DNA of 64,000 nt from Spodoptera frugiperda. Taxonomy: Eukaryota; Arthropoda; Insecta; Lepidoptera; Noctuidae. Position numbers and translations under genes: made by a program. This document shows, one piece after another, positions 56,660 through 64,000 of the stretch. The notes under the pieces were generated by a model, which was not told the origin of the DNA, did not search any database, and saw nothing but the letters and a program-made list of their open reading frames with translations. Where the stretch lies: the NCBI RefSeq assembly GCF_023101765.2, contig NC_064220.1:620001-684000 (forward strand), read 5' to 3'. Each line of letters begins with the position of its first letter. Position 1 is the stretch's first letter.

Positions 56660-58549
56660 ACGTAAGAAAAAAAAACAAAATACGGTTTTATTTTAATTTT
56701 TATTGCATAATTTTTAATCCCACCAAAAACAAGTAATCAACAAATGTCACAAGAACAGTAAAAGCATATTTGCAATTGAAGAAAAATGTTAACAAAATAT
56801 GTATGCAACAGAAAATATCGTGTGGTCTGTGGTGAATGTTAACAACTTCAAAATGATATCCCATAGCAAAACTGATATAAGCAGGTCACTGACATGTCTC
56901 AACATCAAAAAATCAACACATTTTGCGTGAGAAACAGGTATTGTCTTTATCCTCAGTCCGATTCCGACTTAGTTGTTTGATATGCCAAATACTGGGTTTG
57001 CGGAATTTTCTCCCAAAATAGGATCATACATTGTATTCAGAGAAAGCAGCAATACATTACTTATATTTTATTTTATATTTATAAGACATTGTCTTTACGA
57101 TATCTTTACGAGATTTTTTTTCTATATTTATCATATTAACATCTCTACTTACATAATTTTTAAGCTTTTCAATCCAACATATCAATATAAATGTACTTTT
57201 CAAGACAATAGAGCTCAATTTGCAATATACCATCACAAAATCTTTTAATACATTTTGTCTCATAAAATCTTTACACTTATGAACACTTATAACAATTTAG
57301 AATATACTTTGAATTAAATTTATTTAACCTAATGCAGACCACAGTTTAATGAAATGATGATACTCGATGATTATGCCCAGAAAAATATAAATTAAATAAG
57401 TAACTCTTAAAAACAATCAGAAAATATATTATTTAACATTATTTTGATACTATGATGGAATGTTAGACAGCAGTTACTTAAAACTTATAAAAAAACCAAT
57501 ACACTTACAAGTACACCATTATAAAATATTTCCAATTGTTAATTATTGTTAATCTAATTACAATTTAAATCTTTTAATTTGTATGATGTACTCATTTGTG
57601 CAAAATTGGTGAGGACCAGTTAACAAAATGGATTTATTACACATACTAATTAATTAATAGGTACATTAGATAGTACTAAACTCATTCAAAACTGACAAAA
57701 GTGCTTCTAAAAGGCATCTAATTTATGATGATAGACAGCAAGAGATTCCATGCAATATACACAAATGTTTATTAATCCTGAACAAGTAAAAAATGAATGA
57801 AATAGGAACTGTCTTTGATTAAAAATAATGATTAGAGAAAGTGATAATTGATGTATGAAAACTATAAGACAAACAAATCATTCACATGATCATGCAAGAT
57901 CAGTAGTTATTACCTTCTACTTTCAAGCAAATTGCTTACATTCAAGAAAAAACTCCATTGATTTGTTTTCTTCTAGCAAATGATAAAAAACAATGTTTTG
58001 ACAATGTTTATGTACATGGAAGAACAGTGAAGGGCATACATGTGGTCCAAACTATTCTATGCTACTTAACACTGGTCTTAAATTTAGTGCAAAAACAAGT
58101 ACATAAATAAAACATTGAAATTAAGTACACTATAAAGATAACACAAATCTCAACACAGCTTGATTCAAGGAAATACAGCAAATAAAAATGTTTTATATCG
58201 TGATTTTCTTTTCTTTTCCTTCAAAAGTGCAGTTCATGGTGCAATTAGAAAACTAGAAAGTAACAATAACTACTAATGCACTAATCCTAATTTTTTTTTA
58301 AATAAATAAACAAGTTACTATGACATATGTTTATTATTTATCATAGTCCCTTTACCCCCATTCTGAACCCATTTTAGCCTCACTTATTATGAACCATCTG
58401 TGTTATTAGCAATTTTTTCTTTGTTGTTATAAAACTTTACAAAAATTCGTAATTTATATGTTTAAAAAATATACAGTGAAGCTATTGAATGTTTGTATTT
58501 CTACTTAAATTTATCTATGGTCTACTATCACATTTGGTTTAGGGAGGGG
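56660..58549 (-). other. Probable long AdipoR 3' UTR
   Basis: About 1.9 kb of very AT-rich sequence after the AdipoR stop has no repeat family that I recognise and no credible coding frame, unlike the repeat-dense DNA further left. On the minus strand an AATAAA occurs near 56699-56705, close to where the repeat-poor stretch ends. I infer a long 3' UTR. The boundary is uncertain, and earlier poly(A) sites are possible. Confidence 0.4.
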
Positions 58550-59710
58550 CTAGAATGCAATCGATGATGGAGGCATAGAACATTCCCCTACGGTCACACG
58601 GTATGATGCCAACTCACTGATGCCATGGTAGTGCACGAATGCAGCTACAATCACAAGCACGTGGAATATTTGGTGGGACTGGAACCAGATGTCACACTTC
58701 CCTGGGAACCAGCGCTCAGGTACCCGCAGGGCGTAGAACATAGCTCCTAATATGTACAACAGGCCCATCAGAACCAGCCAGCCCAGTGAAGCTTTACTCA
58801 CTTGACTGAACCAGCCCTCCGTAATACCATAGTGGATGGCAGGCACAATGCCTGACAGACCAAAACCCATGAACACTCCCGCTCGAAGAGGTCGTAAGCG
58901 AGGCTCTGAGAATCTATCCCAGAGTGACACAATGATTGAAAGCATTCCTAAAACAACCACTACAGATAAATATATTATTTTAGGTCTGTAGTGGCAGTAG
59001 AAACTATAATAAAGCCATGGAACAAATGAGCCCATAATTAATAGGGCTATACCACAGTAATCCAATTTAGAGAATAATTTGCCGACCATCTCCGAATGGC
59101 AATAGAGGGTGTGGTATGCGAACGAGAAGCCAAGGCACACTATGGCACCTATAAAGAATACTCCAAATATCATTTTCTCCTGCATCTGAATCTCGATCGA
59201 GGGGCGCGACAGGAAGTAGATCGCGACGCCAATGAAAGCCACGCAGCCCAGCAGATGTGTCCAGATGTTGCCTGTCTCCGTGTGGATGCGGAATATGGAT
59301 GCGAAGCACGCGCTGAACGAGGGTAGCGGCGGTCTGTGGCCTTTGTGGAGGTAATCGTTGTCTTGTAGCCAGCGGGGCAGGTGTCGGAAGTGGCACACGT
59401 TCCAGGAGGCCTCCCAGACCTTGCGGACGAACTCCTCGGCTTGTTCCGCCGCGTTGTGTGCCAGCGCACCAAGATCGATTTCATCAGAGAGTACGCCCGC
59501 TTTCAACACTTCCGCCATCTCAGCGTCCAACAGATGTTGATCCTCAGGAGTCGAGGGTAAAGGACATCCATCTTCTTCCTCTGCGAGCACTTCGTCTAGT
59601 TCATCCATTTGTGAAGCCAAACTCTCCGCTTCGGGATCCCATCCTTGGCGTCTCCGCAGCCCGTCCGAAGACGCGCTGCGGGACCCTGTGTCAGAATCAG
59701 ATTCCCACAT
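58550..59710 (-). CDS. AdipoR: Adiponectin receptor (PAQR family), single coding exon
   Basis: Seven-transmembrane zinc-dependent receptor/ceramidase-like protein of the progestin and adipoQ receptor family; in insects it takes part in nutrient and lipid signalling. The frame from ATG 59710 encodes 386 residues, the same size as vertebrate AdipoRs. An acidic Ser-rich N-terminus (MWESDSDTGSRSASSDGLRR) faces the cytosol. The family block follows: HLPRWLQDNDYLHKGHRPPL, then FRIHTETGNIWTHLLG. Zinc-ligand motifs are visible: the His in SFAYHTLYCHS, KLDYCGIALLIMGS, and the C-terminal HQIFHVLVIVAAFVHYHG. The stop is at 58550. ATG 59710 is the first in-frame ATG after an in-frame TAA; a GTG 18 bases earlier is not needed. 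It has no coding introns. An 11-codon upstream ORF precedes it. Confidence 0.95.
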   Translation of the reverse strand: MWESDSDTGSRSASSDGLRRRQGWDPEAESLASQMDELDEVLAEEEDGCPLPSTPEDQHLLDAEMAEVLKAGVLSDEIDLGALAHNAAEQAEEFVRKVWEASWNVCHFRHLPRWLQDNDYLHKGHRPPLPSFSACFASIFRIHTETGNIWTHLLGCVAFIGVAIYFLSRPSIEIQMQEKMIFGVFFIGAIVCLGFSFAYHTLYCHSEMVGKLFSKLDYCGIALLIMGSFVPWLYYSFYCHYRPKIIYLSVVVVLGMLSIIVSLWDRFSEPRLRPLRAGVFMGFGLSGIVPAIHYGITEGWFSQVSKASLGWLVLMGLLYILGAMFYALRVPERWFPGKCDIWFQSHQIFHVLVIVAAFVHYHGISELASYRVTVGECSMPPSSIAF

Positions 59711-59760
59711 CGCGCCGTCAAAATTCACCCCGACACTCGAGAACGGCCACCATTAGTCGC
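59711..59760 (-). promoter_or_regulatory. Upstream ORF in the AdipoR leader
   Basis: On the minus strand an ATG near 59753 opens an 11-codon frame (MVAVLECRGEF) ending in TGA about 8 bases before the main ATG at 59710, in another frame. Such an ORF could lower or regulate receptor translation if the leader includes it. The transcription start is unknown. Confidence 0.5.
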
Positions 59761-60641
59761 CACGACCTTTGTTAGTCGCACGCGAACAGTTATTCGTAAG
59801 AAATCCAGTTACGTCACGGAAAGTACACACGACGCACAAGTCTATAAATCTATTTATCGAAATGTTCCCAACTAAGACTTTTGGGTCAAAATGGTTCGTC
59901 CACGATCACAAAAATTTTAAGCGTTATAAAATAGTCGAAAAATCACTAATCCACAGGACGATCAAATAAGAACAGCTGCACAGAACTGAATTACGAATGA
60001 ACTGAACGAAATTTTCCATCTCAGAGTCATTCAACTAAAATACTCTATCTCTATCCAACTTATGTTTTTGTCTCATGTCTCGGACCTTTCGTTGCAAACG
60101 TCATACTTTAGTAGTGATGTCAGAAGTAAAAAATTATAAAAACCGTATTATAAAATCGATTTGTGTATGGTTATTATTATATATTTTTTTATTTTAGCTT
60201 TAAATGTTAAAATTAAATCTTCATGAATATGAAACTCTCAAAACAAAGCCTGAACATTTGGAGACTTATCTAATAATCTAATTCGATCCGTGGATCATTT
60301 TAAGGACGGATTTATTCTAAATGATTAATGCATGAAAGTTACATAACTAAATAAAAAACTATTTTATTTTTATAATATGAATGATATAAGAATAAACATG
60401 AAAATCGATTATTAACTTTAACCGATAAAAGCAAAAGTAAATTAAGGACATCACTATACAATACCATGCTGATTCCTGATTGGTCAGTAACATTGCGAGT
60501 CAATAATTTACGATTTTGACATTTCGTGAATGCCTGAATGAATGAGATTATAACCTCTGCTACGGTCGAGAAAATTATCTCCTGAAATTCCGTATGCTCT
60601 AATTTACTATTAATTTGAAAAAGAAAATTAGTTCCACTTAC

Positions 60642-60652
60642 TTTTTAAACAT
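60642..60652 (-). CDS. MCTS1: Probable MCTS1 first coding exon (MFKK)
   Basis: On the minus strand GCAAAATGTTTAAAAA is followed directly by GTAAGT. It encodes M-F-K and two bases of a second K codon, which is exactly the phase needed by exon 2 (G then TTTGACGAG), giving MFKKFDEK. MCTS1 proteins are known to begin MFKKF, and a tiny first coding exon is plausible. The signal is short (17 defined bases) but I found no other phase-compatible candidate between 14.7 and 60.6 kb. It lies about 0.6 kb from the divergent WDR18 start, as expected of a promoter-proximal exon. Accepting it makes intron 1 about 46 kb, with the adiponectin receptor gene inside it. Confidence 0.62.
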
Positions 60653-61377
60653 TTTGCAGCAGTTTTTGTATAAAAATCACTAAGAAAACACACTCCACTT
60701 CAATGACACTTTAAAGTTCATGAACGAGAATTGGGAATTGTTCTTATTTGTTTGTCATATTCAATGCTTAACATATTGACCAATCACAGTAGAGCACACT
60801 TTTATACTAGCATTCTATTGGTTGACAGTCTGTGTATTACCGAATCTTCCGCTCGTATACCGGTATCGTTCGGATACACCAGTAAAAATTTAGAAATGGT
60901 TGAAAAGTTTTAGATGATAATAAAATTGCTATATAAATAAACCAATTCATAGTTATGAAAGTATTATAAAAATATAAATTATGAGGTTTTTAAAGTTTTT
61001 TTATCGAGGTCGATTCTAGGTTTATTTTCAAATATCCAGTACCTACCTAATCTATTCTAAGTTCCGAAACTAGTGCTAGTACCATAATAAAATTACTTCT
61101 CTGCTATATAATTATATAAATACCTTTGTTTAGAAAAAGAGTAACGTAGATAGTAGGTGTGTAAAATAATGCGTATGTATCAAAACACTAATCTGTATCT
61201 GTGCTGTCAATTTGTCTGTCATGTCCAGCCTTTTTGTTTATGTCAAATTGACAGCTAATTTCTTAATGTGATGACTTCTTGAATCCACATGTGACTTCAG
61301 TAAACATTAATTTAACCATAAACCTAGTCATTTTCATATATTTTTTTATAAATATCAGTGCATTTATTGAAAACGTG
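60653..61377. promoter_or_regulatory. Probable bidirectional promoter, WDR18 / MCTS1
   Basis: About 0.7 kb lies between two divergent first ATGs. It contains an inverted-CCAAT-type context (GACCAATCACAG near 60779) and a second ATTGG near 60818. No TATA box stands out at a sensible distance for either gene. This is typical of paired housekeeping genes. The assignment to MCTS1 depends on its exon-1 call. Confidence 0.45.
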
Positions 61378-62721
61378 ATGGCGACATTGTTAGAAGTTTT
61401 AGTTACTAGTGACTCGAATAATACACTATGGACGAATGCCGTGTGGGACCCACACACCGGCACCAGTTTAATGACTTACAAAGGAGGTGGTACAGCCGAA
61501 AACAAGACCGTTACGTTTATTGGGAATGATTATTTAGCAGCTGTGGAGAAGACGAAGCCAGTATTACACATATGGCCATTGAACTCGTATCAAACTGTTC
61601 AAGGCATGCGGTTTATATTGCCGGGAAAGGCAACAGCCTTCGCAGTATCACGTGATGGAGCATATTTAGTAGCTGGGATCGAAGAAAAAATATACCTATG
61701 GCAAACAGCCTCTGGTAACCTATTAACGATCATAAGTAAACACTATCAAAAAGTGGCCTTATTAAAGTTTACACCGGACGGACGCTATTTTGTGTCAGCA
61801 TCTGATGACGGGATAGTCATGGTGTGGTCACTAGCCACAGTGGCTGCTCATCCTGAAGTAGACTTAGTATCACAAAGCTCTGCAGGCCAGCATGATCCAG
61901 TTTATATATTTTCCAATCACTCTCTACCAGTGAGTGACATGTGCATCAGTAAGACAGGTATGCACGGACGCCTGTGCACTGTATCCAGTGACAGAACTTG
62001 CAAAATCTACGACTTGTCTTCCGGAGAGCTGCTATTGAACCTAGTATTTGACGTTCCACTGTGCTCTATTACAATGGATGTCTTAGAGCTGAATATATTT
62101 GTGGGAACGATGGAAGGAAAAATATATCAATTTAGTCTCACAAGTCCCCCGCGTAACAGAGACGTTTTGGTGAACACGGAGGTTACTTGCCCTACTTTCT
62201 CTTTGCACACAAAGGCTGTAACTTGTTTGTCTGTGTCATTAGACGGTGAAACACTTATGTCGGGTGGAAATGATGAACAAGTAGTGTTGTGGCACATACC
62301 CAGTAAACAGCCAGTGAGAATAATGAGACATAAAGGTCCAATTACTAATGCATTCTTCACAACAAACTACCCAGCTATTTACAAACAAGATTTTTCACCT
62401 AGCATCATCCTTCATAGCTTGGAAAGGACACTAGAAAAGGATGCAGAAGAAATCACAGAGATGGAAGTCCTTATGAAGACAAAGATTAATTTCTGGCCCG
62501 AACCTCAAGAGAATATTGAAGACCATGAAAATTCAAAGGAGTTAGAGAATGAGTTCAAATACAAGGAAGAAGACCTTCTTGCCCAACTCAATAAATTAAA
62601 AATTATTAATTCCAATCTTTATTCTATGGCTGTTCAAAAATCTTTGGATTCTGTTTCCTTAGGCCAACCTCCACAAAATAAAAATAAGAATAGGAAGAGA
62701 AAACAGAAGGCTAATGAATAA
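61378..62721 (+). CDS. WDR18: WDR18 (Rix1-complex WD40 protein, Ipi3 homologue)
   Basis: Nuclear/nucleolar beta-propeller protein; with PELP1 and TEX10 homologues it forms the Rix1 complex for ITS2 processing and pre-60S maturation. An intronless frame of 447 residues starts at the ATG in GTGATGGCGACATTG. An in-frame ATG 99 bases earlier would add a hydrophobic, non-conserved leader and is rejected. WDR18 hallmarks are visible: VLVTSDSNNTLWTNAVWDPH, YLVAGIEEKIYLWQTASGNL, LTIISKHYQKVALLKFTPDG, SASDDGIVMVWSL, LCTVSSDRTCKIYDLSSGEL, VTCLSVSLDGETLMSGGNDE and VVLWHIPSKQPVRI. After about six WD repeats comes a C-terminal coiled-coil-like stretch (LLAQLNKLKIINSNLYSM) and a basic tail (KNKNRKRKQKANE). 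The stop overlaps an AATAAA. It is divergent from the putative MCTS1 exon 1. Confidence 0.96.
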   Translation: MATLLEVLVTSDSNNTLWTNAVWDPHTGTSLMTYKGGGTAENKTVTFIGNDYLAAVEKTKPVLHIWPLNSYQTVQGMRFILPGKATAFAVSRDGAYLVAGIEEKIYLWQTASGNLLTIISKHYQKVALLKFTPDGRYFVSASDDGIVMVWSLATVAAHPEVDLVSQSSAGQHDPVYIFSNHSLPVSDMCISKTGMHGRLCTVSSDRTCKIYDLSSGELLLNLVFDVPLCSITMDVLELNIFVGTMEGKIYQFSLTSPPRNRDVLVNTEVTCPTFSLHTKAVTCLSVSLDGETLMSGGNDEQVVLWHIPSKQPVRIMRHKGPITNAFFTTNYPAIYKQDFSPSIILHSLERTLEKDAEEITEMEVLMKTKINFWPEPQENIEDHENSKELENEFKYKEEDLLAQLNKLKIINSNLYSMAVQKSLDSVSLGQPPQNKNKNRKRKQKANE

Positions 62722-62722
62722 A
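62717..62722 (+). terminator. AATAAA overlapping the WDR18 stop codon
   Basis: GAA-TAA-ATA at the end of the frame creates AATAAA whose bases 3-5 are the stop codon. If used as the poly(A) signal, the 3' UTR would be only some 10-30 bases. No other strong AATAAA is obvious in the next few hundred bases. Inferred from motif only. Confidence 0.45.
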
Positions 62723-63741
62723 TATTTTATATTGAAGCTGTTGTTGTTTCTTTTTTCTTGCTTTATGCTTAAATAGACCCAACTTGTTTCCTAAAATAGT
62801 AAATTTTATATCTAATGAGAATAATTTTTTCGACACCTTAAATTCGTTTTTAATTCTTTTTAATTTCTTTTTTTTAAGTTGTAAATATTTTGGTCATGTT
62901 CAATACGGCACTGACATTACTGTTTGTTGGCCTTGCAATTAGTTGAAATATCCCAATCAAGTTACATATTACGACTTTCCTTTTCCTATTTACTTGTAAA
63001 TTAAACAATTGTGTAGATGTAGTTAGATCTGGTTTATTTAAACAAACTCAAAAACCTCATCGAAGTTAATAGATATAATATGAAAAAATATTCCAAAAAT
63101 TGGCATATGAAGGAACGGCTACTTAATTTAAATACTTATTAATTAAAAATTAGATTCTTCCAACCGAAAGTAAAAACCGGTAAAGTTAAGCGTCAGCTTG
63201 ATAGAGTAGTCGAGAATATCATTCCATTGTCGCAAATCGTTTAATCGTGAAGACGCATATGTATCATACAAAAATAACTTTTTTCTTACAAATATAAATA
63301 TAACAAAATTGTTTTGTAGGAAACTATCCAAAAATTAAAGTTATATAATTTCTCAAATTAGTTTTATTTTGTTTCTTTTTTGTCTTTTTAGTAAGTTGTC
63401 ATACTAAAGTTATGTGACAGCATTCAGATTCGGAACATTCCATCACTAGTAAACTAAATCTGTCAAAACGTCATCCACCGTTCTCTTAACGCATTTCAAT
63501 TTTCTGTTTCAAAAAACGCCCGATTTTTTTTTTGATGTGGTCTAAAGTTTTGTACAAAATGCGCTGAAATTGCTAATCATTATTTGATAGTAAAGTTACG
63601 AGTATGTTTTTATGACAAGTCTCGTCGTTCAGGTGAGCGACCGTACAAAATAGGATCGTTGTAAAAATAAACTGTTCGCTAGCTGCGTTTTGCGTCACAA
63701 ACAAAACAGTAAAATGTTTACGATTTTCAGGAGACGATAAT
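62723..63741. other. Intergenic stretch right of WDR18
   Basis: About 1 kb of AT-rich DNA with no repeat family or gene that I recognise. The last 300 bases probably hold the promoter and leader of the next gene. Confidence 0.4.
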
Positions 63742-63979
63742 ATGTCGAAGGCTGTAATTATACCGGAGTGTAATAAGGATATAGGGGGTATGAAAGAGGA
63801 GTTATCACTGTCTCCGACTGAGAAACGAGATGGGGCAATCGGTGGTTTGTTTAGGCTGCTGCGACTGGATACATTGAGTAAGAAGAGTGGCTCGCCCGAG
63901 AGTCCGACCTCCGTGGAACCGCCTACCACCTACTACGGAGTTTATATACCTAGTGAAATTAAAAAGGGACCAGATGAAG
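63742..63979 (+). CDS. First coding exon of an unrecognised gene, cut by the window edge
   Basis: ATG at 63742 opens 79 codons plus one base before a good donor (GATGAAG then GTATG). The peptide starts MSKAVIIPECNKDIGGMKEE and is followed by a Ser/Pro-rich part (KKSGSPESPTSVEPPTTYYG) and GVYIPSEIKKGPDEG. The composition, higher GC than the flanks and the clear donor argue for a real exon. TTTTCAG just before GAGACGATAATATG could be an acceptor for a 5' UTR intron. I do not recognise the family. The frame runs a few codons into the intron if read through. Confidence 0.7.
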
Positions 63980-64000
63980 GTATGTTTCCATTTAGATTTA

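Noticed and set aside
59711..59728. GTG start for AdipoR
   Set aside because: Non-AUG starts are rare in animals, and an in-frame ATG follows six codons later with no stop between.
59067..59875. Several open frames overlapping AdipoR in other frames and on the plus strand
   Set aside because: They are shadows of the GC-richer AdipoR coding exon.
61279..61377. Earlier in-frame ATG for WDR18
   Set aside because: It adds 33 hydrophobic, non-family residues to a nuclear protein; ATG 61378 gives the expected WDR18 start (MATLLEVLVTSDS).

Overview
The window looks like about 64 kb of a lepidopteran nuclear genome, most likely a noctuid-type moth. The evidence is AT-rich DNA, short exons with GT-AG introns, Helitrons of the CTAGT-ending lepidopteran kind, a tRNA-derived SINE and a second abundant SINE-like family. 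Moth origin is inferred from style and repeat content; I could not search a database.

Genes. (1) 4261-12353, minus: mitochondrial electron-transfer-flavoprotein:ubiquinone oxidoreductase (ETFDH/ETF-QO). Nine exons can be reconstructed in frame; the 3' exons with the 4Fe-4S cluster lie off the left edge. (2) 13319-14678, minus: exons 2-5 of MCTS1 (MCT-1, PUA domain, translation re-initiation). A phase-compatible 11-nt first coding exon with a perfect donor sits far upstream at 60642-60652. If real, intron 1 is about 46 kb. (3) 58550-59710, minus: a single-exon adiponectin receptor (PAQR family), which would then be nested on the same strand inside MCTS1 intron 1. (4) 61378-62721, plus: WDR18 (Rix1 complex, 60S biogenesis), head-to-head with the proposed MCTS1 exon 1. 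(5) 63742-63979, plus: the first coding exon of an unrecognised gene leaving the right edge.

Mobile DNA. The left 4 kb is a foldback repeat with an R1-like RT scrap and SINEs. ETFDH introns hold an antisense LINE tail whose target-site duplication copied the exon-5 splice acceptor, a 1.18-kb piggyBac-like element (TTAA) and a 618-bp PIF/Harbinger derivative. A 3.6-kb PIF/Harbinger element (15191-18801, TTA duplication) lies 0.5 kb upstream of MCTS1 exon 2. It carries an intact spliced MADF gene interleaved with a dead antisense transposase.

The stretch 19-56 kb has no convincing gene. It is a graveyard of SINEs (about 11 copies of one family), Helitrons, MITEs, LINE tails, a nested MITE-in-Helitron, a tandem segmental duplication (37.3-39.2 kb) and a near-perfect 120-bp-arm palindrome at 41.1-41.36 kb. 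This fits a giant repeat-filled intron.

How the genes relate: the four recognised genes are housekeeping or receptor genes with no shared pathway. The link is positional: three lie in tandem on the minus strand, and one divergent pair probably shares a promoter. I saw no RNA genes, CRISPR arrays or bacterial-type operons.
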